A DNA stretch of 64,000 bases from Maritimibacter sp001626765 (GTDB lineage: Bacteria; Pseudomonadota; Alphaproteobacteria; Rhodobacterales; Rhodobacteraceae), in NCBI RefSeq assembly GCF_937129605.1, contig NZ_CAKZNN010000009.1; one strand, written 5' to 3'. The notes below the pieces were generated by a model. It was given only the letters and a program-made list of their open reading frames with translations. It made no database searches and had not been told where the DNA came from. Positions 16,428 to 24,085 of this stretch are shown piece after piece. The number at the start of each line of letters is the position of its first letter. The first letter of the stretch is position 1. Position numbers and translations under genes: made by a program.

Positions 16428-17021
16428 ATGACACCTGAGCTCATCCCCGCCCTTCTGGGCTTCGCCCTTGTCACCTCGGCCACCCCGGGGCCCAATAATC
16501 TGATGCTCATGGCCTCGGGCGCGAACTTCGGCTTTCGCCGGACGCTGCCCCATATGCTGGGGATCGGTATCGGTTTCACCCTGATGATCGCGCTGGTCGG
16601 CATCGGGTTGTCCGCCGCCTTCGACGTCTTTCCTGTGCTTCACGAAATGCTCAAGGTCGCCGCATTGGCCTACATGTCCTGGCTCGCGTGGAACATCGCC
16701 CATGCGGGCGCCCCCGGCGCGCGCCAGACGGATGCCCGCCCCATGACGTTCCTCGAGGCCGCCGCGTTCCAATGGGTCAACCCAAAGGCGTGGACGATGG
16801 CGCTCTCGGCCATCGCGCTATATGCCCCGGATCGCAGCCTGCTCTCGGTGATCACCGTCGCGGTCATCTTCGGCGCGGTGAACCTGCCCTCCGTCTCCTG
16901 CTGGACCGTGCTCGGAGGCCAGATCCGCCGTTTCCTCACCAGCGACCGGCGCCTGCAAGTCTTCAACTGGACCATGGCCGCGGCCCTTATGGCCTCGCTC
17001 GTCCCAGTGCTCCTACACTGA
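16428..17021 (+). CDS. LysE/RhtB family amino-acid exporter
   Basis: A 197-aa membrane protein with about six spans. The family signature 'TPGPNNLMLMASGANFGFRRTLPHMLGI' is at residues ~19-45, and 'AFQWVNPKAWTMALSAIALY' lies in the middle. It exports amino acids or derivatives driven by the proton gradient. The Lrp/AsnC gene directly divergent from it probably controls it in response to the substrate. ATG 16428 follows weak upstream purines. Confidence 0.9.
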   Translation: MTPELIPALLGFALVTSATPGPNNLMLMASGANFGFRRTLPHMLGIGIGFTLMIALVGIGLSAAFDVFPVLHEMLKVAALAYMSWLAWNIAHAGAPGARQTDARPMTFLEAAAFQWVNPKAWTMALSAIALYAPDRSLLSVITVAVIFGAVNLPSVSCWTVLGGQIRRFLTSDRRLQVFNWTMAAALMASLVPVLLH

Positions 17022-17043
17022 CAAGAACCCCAGACCCGCGCCT

Positions 17044-17122
17044 CTTCACTGCTTCATTAAAACTCTTGGGAGGTCTGGAGGGGCAATGCCCCCCAGCAGG
17101 TCGGATTTCGCGCAAGCGAAAT
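17044..17122 (+). repeat. Dispersed intergenic repeat, copy B (two hairpins)
   Basis: Starts CTTCACTGCTTCATTAAAAC, then a GGAGGGGC/GCCCCCC hairpin and a second hairpin ATTTCGC-GCAA-GCGAAAT at 17105-17122. It is the same two-hairpin layout as copy A at 9547. It occupies the 247-base space between lysE and the second SLC13 gene. The rest of that space, including an AT-rich patch at 17140-17170, holds no gene I can see. Confidence 0.7.
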
Positions 17123-17268
17123 GCAAAACTCGGAACATATCTATCCATATGAAAATAAATCTTTAATCAGATACCGAAGGGAACCTCCGCCGCCCCTCGC
17201 TCATTACAGATCACCCTTCCCACGGGCCCACCCTTCCCATGAAGGCCCTGCCCCTCTAAGGCTGTGTC

Positions 17269-19050
17269 ATGACGTTTGACCAAACCGTTCTCTTCGCCCT
17301 TTTCATCGGTGTCTTCGGAATGCTCCTTTGGGGCAGGTTCCGCTACGACCTCGTCGCCTTCACCGCCCTCATGATCGGCATCCTGCTGGGCGTGGTCCCC
17401 ACGGAAGAGGCGTTTTCGGGTTTCGGTCACGAGGCGACCATCATCGTGGCGCTCGTCCTCATCGTCTCGGCCGGCCTCGTGCGGTCGGGGGCGGTACTTC
17501 TCATCACGCGGACACTGATCGACAGTTCGCGCCGGCTGGGCGCCCATATCGCGATCATGGGCACCATCGGCGGGGTGCTCTCGGCCTTCATGAACAACGT
17601 GGCCGCGCTGGCTCTGCTCATGCCCGTAGACATCCAGACCGCGCGCAAGGCCGGTCGCGCCCCGGGCCTGTCGCTCATGCCGCTCAGCTTTGCCACCATT
17701 CTTGGCGGCATGATCACACTGATCGGCACGCCGCCCAACATCATCATATCCTCGATCCGCGGCCAGTACCTCGACGCGCCCTACCGCATGTTCGACTTCG
17801 CCCCGGTGGGTATCGTCACCGCGCTCGCGGGGCTCTTGTTCGTGGCCCTCGTGGGCTGGCGGCTCATCCCGCGTGCCGAGGACGGGGGGGCGCCCATCGA
17901 CCCGATGGAAGGGTATTCCGACTACACTTCGGAGCTTGTAGTGCCGGAGGACTCGAAGATCGTGGGCAAGCGGATCGAGGACCTCTACGAGGAGGCCGAC
18001 AGCGCGGACGCGGTCATCGTGGGCCTTATTCGCGACGGCAAACGCCGCTACGGCAACCAGCGCACGACGATGATCGAGGCGGGCGACGCGCTGGTGATCG
18101 AGGCGACGCCCGAGGCCTTGGACGAATTTCGCGCCTCGCAGAACCTCAAGTTTGCCGACGAAAAGCGCGAGGAGAACCTGCGCTCGGACGGGGCCGGTCT
18201 GTCCAAGATCGAGGTCGTCGTGACCACAGACAGTCGGATCAACGGGCGCACGGCGCAGTCCATCGGGCTCAACTGGCGCCGCCACGCGGTGATCCTTGGC
18301 ATCCGCCGATCGGGCAGGAAAATCCGCACCCGCATCGGCAAGACTCCGGTCAAGACGGGCGACATCCTGCTCCTCCTCGTGCCCAACGGGCAGGAGGCCG
18401 CGGTGACCGAATGGCTGGGCTGCCTGCCCATCGCGGAACGCGGGTTGACCGTCACCGACCAGACCAAGATCGGCCTTGCGGTTGGCCTGTTCACCCTTGC
18501 GGTGGCCGCGGCGAGCTTCGGCTTCGTGATCCTGCCGGTCGCGCTGGGTCTGGTGGTCGTGGGCTACGTTCTCGCGGGCATCCTCGCGGTGCGCGAAATC
18601 TACAACCATGTGGAATGGCCGGTGGTGGTGCTTCTGGGCTCCATGATCCCCCTCGGCACGGCGCTGGAAAGCTCGGGTGGCACCCAGCTGATTGCGGGCG
18701 GCCTCGTCTCGCTCACCCAAGGGTTACCTGCCTGGTCGGTGCTCACGCTCCTCATGATCGTGACCATGTCGCTCTCGGACGTGCTCAACAACACCGCCAC
18801 CGCCATTGTGGCCGCCCCGGTCGGCATCCAGATGGCCAGCGCCCTGGGCAAGAACCCCGATCCCTTTCTCATGGCCGTCGCCGTCGCCGCGTCCTGCGCG
18901 TTCCTGACCCCCATCGGGCACAAGAACAACACGCTGATCTTGGGTCCCGGCGGCTATCGGTTCGGAGACTACTGGCGCATGGGGCTTCCGCTTGAGATAC
19001 TGGTGGTGGCGGTCTCGATCCCTGCCATTCTGTTCTTCTGGCCCATGTGA
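17269..19050 (+). CDS. SLC13/DASS-family transporter with two TrkA-C domains (copy 2)
   Basis: A 593-aa paralogue of the 14054 gene with the same membrane/RCK/RCK/membrane order. Helix-loop motif 'LSAFMNNVAALALLMPVDIQTARKAGR' with 'LGGMITLIGTPPNIIISSIRG'; TrkA-C-like domains near 225-305 ('LVVPEDSKIVGKRIEDLYEEA') and 315-395 ('VTTDSRINGRTAQSIGLNWRRHAV'). The second half has 'LSDVLNNTATAIVAAPVGIQMA' and 'GHKNNTLILGPGGYRFGDYW'. The substrate is probably an anion, and regulation by a cytoplasmic ligand through the RCK domains is likely (family knowledge). The next gene's upstream GTG overlaps its stop. Confidence 0.88.
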   Translation: MTFDQTVLFALFIGVFGMLLWGRFRYDLVAFTALMIGILLGVVPTEEAFSGFGHEATIIVALVLIVSAGLVRSGAVLLITRTLIDSSRRLGAHIAIMGTIGGVLSAFMNNVAALALLMPVDIQTARKAGRAPGLSLMPLSFATILGGMITLIGTPPNIIISSIRGQYLDAPYRMFDFAPVGIVTALAGLLFVALVGWRLIPRAEDGGAPIDPMEGYSDYTSELVVPEDSKIVGKRIEDLYEEADSADAVIVGLIRDGKRRYGNQRTTMIEAGDALVIEATPEALDEFRASQNLKFADEKREENLRSDGAGLSKIEVVVTTDSRINGRTAQSIGLNWRRHAVILGIRRSGRKIRTRIGKTPVKTGDILLLLVPNGQEAAVTEWLGCLPIAERGLTVTDQTKIGLAVGLFTLAVAAASFGFVILPVALGLVVVGYVLAGILAVREIYNHVEWPVVVLLGSMIPLGTALESSGGTQLIAGGLVSLTQGLPAWSVLTLLMIVTMSLSDVLNNTATAIVAAPVGIQMASALGKNPDPFLMAVAVAASCAFLTPIGHKNNTLILGPGGYRFGDYWRMGLPLEILVVAVSIPAILFFWPM

Positions 19051-19070
19051 GGCCACCGCGACCTGGGCCG

Positions 19071-20249
19071 ATGCAAGACTACGACCGACTGAAACGAGAG
19101 ATCATCGCACGGGGCGACCTGACGCTGACCGAGGCGGAAAAGGCGGTGCTCGAACAGGCGCCCGAAACCGATGCGAGCATCTGGGGCATCCTTGGCGCCC
19201 ACGCCTTCAACACGGGCGACCATGACCGCGCGATCGAGATCACCCGGCGTATCTACCATGCGCAGCCGACGAACGAGACCGCCTCGAACCTCGTCTCGGC
19301 CCTGTCCCGCGCGAACCGGGTGGACGAGGCGATCATGGTGGCCGAGGCACCCGACAGCCCGCTCCAGGCGGTCCTTCAGGCCTCCTACCTGTCCGAGCTT
19401 TACGGGCGGATGGGCGCGATGGACAAGAACCGGCACTGGTCGCGCCGGGCGCTGGAACTCAAGGACGCCGAGGCGCGCCACCTCCTGCGCCGTCCCGCCC
19501 CCCGGACCGCGCCCTTCGACATGACCCGGCCCGAGCGAAACGTCATCGCCTATTCCCTCTGGGGGGCGAACCCGCGCTATGTCGAGGGGGCGACCCGCAA
19601 TTGCATCGTCGCGCGCCACCTCTATCCCGGCTGGACGCCCCGGTTCTACGTCGACGACAGCGTGCCGATATCCGCCCGGCGCGACCTGACCCGCGAGGGC
19701 GCGCAATTGCGGCAGGTGCCGTCCATGCCCGCGAACCGCTTCGGGCTCTTCTGGCGGTTTCTCGCAGAGGATGACCCCGAGGTCGCCCTTTATCTGGTGC
19801 GCGACGCGGATTCTGTCCCCTCGATCAAGGAAGCGGTGGCGGTTGGCGACTGGCTTGCCTCTGGTCAGCCCTTCCACGTCATGCGCGACTTTGTCACCCA
19901 TTCGGAAATCGTCCTTGCGGGCATGTGGGGCGCGCATCGGGGCAATATCCCCCATATGGGCAAGCGGATCATGGCCTTTGCCAAGGACCGCGAAAAGATC
20001 CTCAACAGCCGGGTGGATGACCAGCTCTTTCTCAGGCGCGAGGTCTGGCCTTGGATGCGGGGACGCGCCTTCGTGCAGGACAGCTGGTTCGGTTACGGCG
20101 AAACCGCGCCCTTCGACCCGCGCTTTGCGCTGCCGGGACGGATGCACATCGGGCAGGATGACCACGCGAGCCGGCGCACGCAGGCACGGATCCGGCAGGC
20201 GCGGGCCGCGGGGATCGACCTACGCGAAGGCGAGCCGCCCAAGACCTGA
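19071..20249 (+). CDS. TPR-containing protein with glycosyltransferase-like C-terminal domain
   Basis: A 392-aa cytosolic protein. Residues ~30-135 form helical tetratricopeptide-like repeats ('ILGAHAFNTGDHDRAIEITRRIYHAQP', 'LYGRMGAMDKNRHWSRRALELKDAEA'). The C-terminal ~145-370 begins 'RNVIAYSLWGANPRYVEGATRNCIVARHLYPGWTPRFYVDD', a pattern of uncharacterised glycosyltransferase-like proteins. It includes 'LYLVRDADSVPSIKEA' (an Asp-Ala-Asp resembling a DxD metal motif) and 'VDDQLFLRREVWPWM'. The ATG at 19071 is chosen. A GTG at 19047 overlapping the SLC13 stop (8 more residues) is an alternative and would imply coupling. The sugar donor and acceptor are unknown. Confidence 0.75.
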   Translation: MQDYDRLKREIIARGDLTLTEAEKAVLEQAPETDASIWGILGAHAFNTGDHDRAIEITRRIYHAQPTNETASNLVSALSRANRVDEAIMVAEAPDSPLQAVLQASYLSELYGRMGAMDKNRHWSRRALELKDAEARHLLRRPAPRTAPFDMTRPERNVIAYSLWGANPRYVEGATRNCIVARHLYPGWTPRFYVDDSVPISARRDLTREGAQLRQVPSMPANRFGLFWRFLAEDDPEVALYLVRDADSVPSIKEAVAVGDWLASGQPFHVMRDFVTHSEIVLAGMWGAHRGNIPHMGKRIMAFAKDREKILNSRVDDQLFLRREVWPWMRGRAFVQDSWFGYGETAPFDPRFALPGRMHIGQDDHASRRTQARIRQARAAGIDLREGEPPKT

Positions 20250-20323
20250 CCCCGCATGGGCTTGCTCCCGCCCCTGCCGGTGACATATAGAGCGCTGACG
20301 AAATTCCAGCGGTCGGAGGCATC

Positions 20324-21064
20324 ATGGCTGGCCACTCAAAATGGGCGAACATCCAGCACCGCAAAGGGCGTCAGGACGCCGTGCGGTCGAAACTGTTCTC
20401 GAAATTCGCCAAGGAAATCACCGTGGCGGCGAAAATGGGCGATCCCGATCCCGACAAGAATCCGCGCCTGCGTCTTGCCGTGAAGGAAGCGAAATCGAAC
20501 TCCTGCCCCAAGGACGTGATCGACCGCGCGATCAAGAAAGCCATCGGTGGCGACGCCGAAAACTATGACGAGATTCGTTACGAGGGCTACGGCCCGAACG
20601 GCGTCGCGGTGATCGTCGAGACGATGACCGACAACAAGAACCGCACCGCGTCGAACGTCCGCTCGCTCTTTTCCAAGAACGGCGGCAACCTTGGTGAAAC
20701 CGGGTCTGTGTCCTTCATGTTCGACCGGATGGGCGAAATCGTCTACCCGGCCTCGGTCGGGTCCGAAGATGCCGTGATGGAAGCCGCGATCATGGCCGGG
20801 GCTGCCGATGTGGAAAGCAGCGAGGACGGGCATTTCATCTACTGTGCCGACACCGATCTGAACGACGTGTCGACGGCGCTGGAAGAGGAACTGGGTGAGT
20901 CGGAGTCGACCAAGCTCGTCTGGCGGCCGCAGACCACGACCGAACTGGGTCTCGAGGATGCGCAGAAGCTGATGAAGCTGATCGAATCGCTCGAAGACGA
21001 CGACGACGTGCAACGCGTGACCTCGAACGTCGAGATGTCGGACGAGGTGATGGCGCAGCTTTGA
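20324..21064 (+). CDS. YebC/PmpR family protein
   Basis: A 246-aa member of the universal YebC/TACO1 family. The signature N-terminus 'MAGHSKWANIQHRKGRQDAVRSKLFSKFAKEI' is followed by 'NPRLRLAVKEAKSNSCPKDVIDRAIKKA', 'YEGYGPNGVAVIVETMTDNKNRTASNVRSLFSKNGGNLGETGSV' and the acidic C-terminus. Members are described as transcriptional regulators or as factors aiding translation of proline stretches. The family's standard length is matched. It is a stand-alone gene in plus orientation. Confidence 0.95.
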   Translation: MAGHSKWANIQHRKGRQDAVRSKLFSKFAKEITVAAKMGDPDPDKNPRLRLAVKEAKSNSCPKDVIDRAIKKAIGGDAENYDEIRYEGYGPNGVAVIVETMTDNKNRTASNVRSLFSKNGGNLGETGSVSFMFDRMGEIVYPASVGSEDAVMEAAIMAGAADVESSEDGHFIYCADTDLNDVSTALEEELGESESTKLVWRPQTTTELGLEDAQKLMKLIESLEDDDDVQRVTSNVEMSDEVMAQL

Positions 21065-21106
21065 CGCCGCGCCATCCGTGATCGCACCTAGATCACTTGG
21101 GAACCC

Positions 21107-21583
21107 TCAGTGAAGCGTTGCGGCCCCTGCTCCATGATCCGTTTCATGGGCGGGGGCCGCGGCCATTCTGGACAGCGCCACGCCCGCCCGTTCGGCATGG
21201 GACACCAGCACCGGGGCAAGGTCCGCTCGTGCCATGAGACAGGCGAGCGCCATGGCGTCGTCCCGGTCGCCCGCGAGCACGGCCGCGACGATCTGCGCGA
21301 GACAGGCTTCGTCCCCGCCCAGGCAGCGGCAGGTCAGCGCGTGGTGCATGAGCGGTCTGCGCCCGAAGGTGGCACAGACATCTGCCATCTGGCAGAGCGC
21401 ATCAATCGCGGCGCGCCCGCCCGGCAGGCGCGAGAAGTCCCGCCGCGCCGGGTCCGACATCGGTGCGCAGGCCAGCCGCAGCGCGACCACCGCCCCTGCT
21501 TCGATCGCGGGCAATTCGTCGAGCATCCCGACAGCCGCGCCACCCCGGCGCGAAGGCATGAAACCACCGTCCATGGCGGTCAC
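21107..21583 (-). CDS. Uncharacterised protein downstream of hemP
   Basis: A 158-aa, largely helical protein rich in Ala, with a 'TCRCLGGDEACLAQIVAAVLAGDRDDAMALACLMARADLAPVL' segment (residues ~85-128) holding several cysteines. Its GTG start overlaps the hemP stop (GTGA), so it is the third gene of the leftward hemP operon. An internal ATG three codons in (21574) is an alternative start. I do not recognise a family. The coupling to hemP and the iron-box-like operator suggest a role in iron or haem handling (inference), and the cysteines could bind a metal or haem. Confidence 0.65.
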   Translation of the reverse strand: MTAMDGGFMPSRRGGAAVGMLDELPAIEAGAVVALRLACAPMSDPARRDFSRLPGGRAAIDALCQMADVCATFGRRPLMHHALTCRCLGGDEACLAQIVAAVLAGDRDDAMALACLMARADLAPVLVSHAERAGVALSRMAAAPAHETDHGAGAATLH

Positions 21584-21747
21584 TTCGTCAGGATCAGCTT
21601 GCCCTGCCGCGTGATGCGCAGGGTATAAAGGCTGTCGCCCAGCATGATCTTGGCCGTGCGTCCGCCCGAGGTCAGCTCTTCGGCCCGGTGAAGGGGACAG
21701 GGCGCCTCGCCCCGACTGTCACGGTCGAATTCGGTATAGGCGTTCAT
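21580..21747 (-). CDS. hemP: Hemin uptake protein HemP
   Basis: A 55-aa HemP family protein. The conserved C-terminal block is 'GGRTAKIMLGDSLYTLRITRQGKLILTK', with Cys-Pro just before it ('APCPLHRAEELTS'). The ATG at 21747 is preferred over the longer open frame because AGGGAGA lies upstream and the ATGA overlap couples it to the small gene before it. HemP peptides are iron-regulated and promote haem uptake in Burkholderia and Rhizobium. No haem receptor or ABC system is adjacent here, which is unusual for the gene. Confidence 0.85.
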   Translation of the reverse strand: MNAYTEFDRDSRGEAPCPLHRAEELTSGGRTAKIMLGDSLYTLRITRQGKLILTK

Positions 21748-21935
21748 GTCCGCATCTCCCTCGTCGCTTGTCCGGCGGTCCCGGTCATCCGGTCGATCAG
21801 CCATGACAGGCCGTATCCGCCGGAAGGTGCGGTTTCCGACAGGATGTCGATGAGGTCGGACCAGGGATTGTGGTCAGTCGGGTGGTCGGCATGAGCAAGC
21901 GGCGCATGGGGTGCGCCGGGGTCTTCGGATTGCAT
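21744..21935 (-). CDS. Small unknown protein, first gene of hemP operon
   Basis: A 63-aa protein, His/Pro/Asp-rich at the N-terminus ('MQSEDPGAPHAPLAHADHPTDHNPWSDLIDIL'), then 'SETAPSGGYGLSWLIDRMTGTAGQATREMRT'. It overlaps the hemP ATG by four bases and is preceded by AGGAGTGACC, so it is likely translated as the leading gene of the operon. No family is recognised. The four histidines in the first half could be metal or haem ligands (inference). Confidence 0.6.
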   Translation of the reverse strand: MQSEDPGAPHAPLAHADHPTDHNPWSDLIDILSETAPSGGYGLSWLIDRMTGTAGQATREMRT

Positions 21936-22024
21936 GGGTCACTCCTGTTCGCGTCGCCTCTGGCTGGTCCGGCCGGGCCGCTTTGCGCGGTCCCTGCGGC
22001 GTGGCTCGAGGAGTTGACTCAAAC

Positions 22025-22041
22025 CTGACCAATTTAGTCGG
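22025..22041. promoter_or_regulatory. Candidate Iron-Rhodo-box upstream of the hemP operon
   Basis: CTGACCAATTTAGTCGG is a partial palindrome (GAC-N7-GTC with an AATT-rich core). It closely resembles the Iron-Rhodo-box predicted for Rhodobacterales and linked to IscR (consensus recalled as roughly CTGACTAAATTAGTCAG). A minus-strand TTGACA -35-like hexamer lies at 22045-22050, so the box falls between -35 and -10 of a hemP-operon promoter, where binding would block transcription. It sits between hemP and the divergent EamA exporter. Confidence 0.65.
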
Positions 22042-22132
22042 ATATGTCAATTGCCGAATGCAGTCTCCTGCATCGACGCGCAAATCCCCGGTCGGGGTTG
22101 CACCCGGCCACGCCCGGGCGCATGAGGAAACC

Positions 22133-23044
22133 ATGGTCGAGAACGTGAATACCCCCGCCGCGCGACCCCTTGTCGGCATTCTCTGGATGGTCGTCACCGG
22201 GCTCTTGTTCGTCGGCATGAACGTGGTCATCAAGTCGATGGGCGACCGCCTGCCCGCGACCGAGACCTCGTTCCTGCGCTATGCGCTTGGGATCGTCTAT
22301 CTGATCCCGATGATCCGCCCGATCCTCGCCGCCCGGATGGATCGCCGCACGCTCGGACTTTTCGCCCTGCGCGGCGTGGCCCATGCGGGCGGGGTCATGC
22401 TGTGGTTCTTCGCCATGACCCAGATTCCCATTGCAGAGGTAACGACGATCAACTACCTGAACCCGGTCTTCGTCACCATCGGCGCGGCGGTGTTCTTTGG
22501 CGAGGTGCTGGCCTTTCGCCGGATGGCGGCGATCGGAGTGGCGCTTGTCGGCGCGGTGATCGCCCTGCGCCCCGGCCTGCGCGAGATCGAACCGGGGCAT
22601 CTGGCCATGCTCGGAACAACGCTTTTCTTCGCGGTGAGCTATCTCATTGCCGGGCGGCTCGCCACGCGGGTGTCGCCCGTGGTCGTGGTCGGGATGCTGT
22701 CGCTCACCGTCACGGTGCTGGTCGCCCCTTTCGCGGCGCTGCATTGGGTGCAGCCGACATTGGGCGAATTGGGCTGGCTTTTCGTCGTGGCGACCTTTGC
22801 CACGCTCGGCCACTACACCATGACGCTCGCCTTTAGGTCCGCGCCACTGACCGTGACACAGCCGGTGACGTTCCTGCAACTCGTCTGGTCGGTGCTGGTC
22901 GGCGCACTCTTTTTCGGCGAAGGGATCGACCCCTATGTGGTGGCGGGCGGGCTTCTGATCATCGCGGCGGTGAGTTTCATCACCTGGCGCGAAGCGGTGC
23001 TGAAGCGGCGGGTCACGCCCTCGCCGCATCAGACCAAGGGGTGA
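22133..23044 (+). CDS. DMT superfamily (EamA) transporter
   Basis: A 303-aa membrane protein with ten predicted spans in two EamA repeats. The first ends near 'ATTINYLNPVFVTIGAAVFFGEVL'-type sequence ('VTTINYLNPVFVTIGAAVFFGEVLAFRR' at ~95-125). The second ends 'TQPVTFLQLVWSVLVGALFFGEGIDPYVVAGGLLIIAAV'. It probably exports a metabolite or drug; the substrate is unknown. ATG 22133 follows GAGGAAACC. It converges on choV with stop codons directly abutting (23044/23045), leaving no room for a terminator. Confidence 0.88.
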   Translation: MVENVNTPAARPLVGILWMVVTGLLFVGMNVVIKSMGDRLPATETSFLRYALGIVYLIPMIRPILAARMDRRTLGLFALRGVAHAGGVMLWFFAMTQIPIAEVTTINYLNPVFVTIGAAVFFGEVLAFRRMAAIGVALVGAVIALRPGLREIEPGHLAMLGTTLFFAVSYLIAGRLATRVSPVVVVGMLSLTVTVLVAPFAALHWVQPTLGELGWLFVVATFATLGHYTMTLAFRSAPLTVTQPVTFLQLVWSVLVGALFFGEGIDPYVVAGGLLIIAAVSFITWREAVLKRRVTPSPHQTKG

Positions 23045-24085
23045 TCACTCCGCCGCCGCTGCCGCGCCACGCGGATCGCCCAGCGCGGTGAGCACGCTTT
23101 CGGATGAGACCTGGCCGATCACCGCGCCGTCCTTCATCACCGCGAGCGGGCCTGTGGCGGACTTCAGCACCGCCATGACCTCGCGCACCTTGGTTGAGGC
23201 GGCGATCTCGCCCGTGGTCGCGCCCATGGCGGGGACCATGACGTCCTCTGCGGTGAGCACGCCCAGCGGGTTCATGTGGGCCACGAAATCGGCCACGTAG
23301 TCATTGGCAGGCGCCGTGAAGATCTCGCGCGGGGTGCCGCACTGGACGATCCGCCCGCCCTCCATGATCGCGATCCGGTCGCCGATCTTGAAGGCCTCGT
23401 CCAGGTCATGGCTCACGAAGATGATAGTGCAGCCGAACTTCTGTTGAAGCTCGATGAGTTCATCCTGCAGCCGGGTGCGGATCAGCGGGTCGAGCGCCGA
23501 ATATGGCTCGTCCATCAGAAGGATCGGTGCCCCGGTGGCAAAGGCCCGGGCGAGCCCCACGCGCTGCTGCATCCCGCCCGAAAGCTCCCCCACCATCCGG
23601 TCCGCCCAATCCGTGAGCCCCACGACGGCGAGTTGTTCATCGACCTTGGCGAGGCGTTCGGATTTCGACTGCCCGCCCAGCTCCAGCCCCAGCCCCACGT
23701 TGTCGCGCACCGAGCGCCACGGCAGCAGACCGAACTGCTGGAACACCATGGAAACCAGCGACAGGCGCACGTGGCGCAGCGTCTGCGGGTCGGCATTCGT
23801 CACGTCGACCAGCCGGTCCTTGTCAAGCACCCGGACCGCGCCGCGCACCACGGGATTGAGCCCGTTGACGGCGCGAAGCAGCGTGGATTTGCCGGACCCG
23901 GACAGGCCCATGAGCACGAGGATCTCTCCCTCGGCCACGGAGAGCGTGCAGTTGTGGACGCCCAGCACCTGGTCGCAGGCCTGCTGCACTTCGGACCGCG
24001 TCTGGCCCTTGTCCATGAGCGGCAGGGCACTCTCAGGATTGTCGCCAAAGACGATGGAAACATTGTCGAATTCTACGGCGGTCAT
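23045..24085 (-). CDS. choV: Choline/betaine ABC transporter ATP-binding protein ChoV
   Basis: A 346-aa ATPase of the quaternary-amine (OpuA/ProV/ChoV) family. Walker A 'GLSGSGKSTLLRAVNGL', Q-loop 'QFGLLPWRSVRDNV', signature 'LSGGMQQRVGLARAF', Walker B 'ILLMDEPYSALDP' and H-loop 'FVSHDLDEAF'. The typical insertion after the first strand is present ('SALPLMDKGQTRSEVQQACDQVLGVH'). A C-terminal CBS-like region (~285-335) follows. It overlaps choW by four bases. With ChoW and ChoX it imports choline for the bet genes across the divergent promoter. Confidence 0.93.
   Translation of the reverse strand: MTAVEFDNVSIVFGDNPESALPLMDKGQTRSEVQQACDQVLGVHNCTLSVAEGEILVLMGLSGSGKSTLLRAVNGLNPVVRGAVRVLDKDRLVDVTNADPQTLRHVRLSLVSMVFQQFGLLPWRSVRDNVGLGLELGGQSKSERLAKVDEQLAVVGLTDWADRMVGELSGGMQQRVGLARAFATGAPILLMDEPYSALDPLIRTRLQDELIELQQKFGCTIIFVSHDLDEAFKIGDRIAIMEGGRIVQCGTPREIFTAPANDYVADFVAHMNPLGVLTAEDVMVPAMGATTGEIAASTKVREVMAVLKSATGPLAVMKDGAVIGQVSSESVLTALGDPRGAAAAAE

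Noticed and set aside
17328..18995. 555-codon plus-strand frame inside the second SLC13 gene
   Set aside because: An Arg/His/Gly-rich alternative frame; the SLC13 frame has all family motifs and membrane spans.
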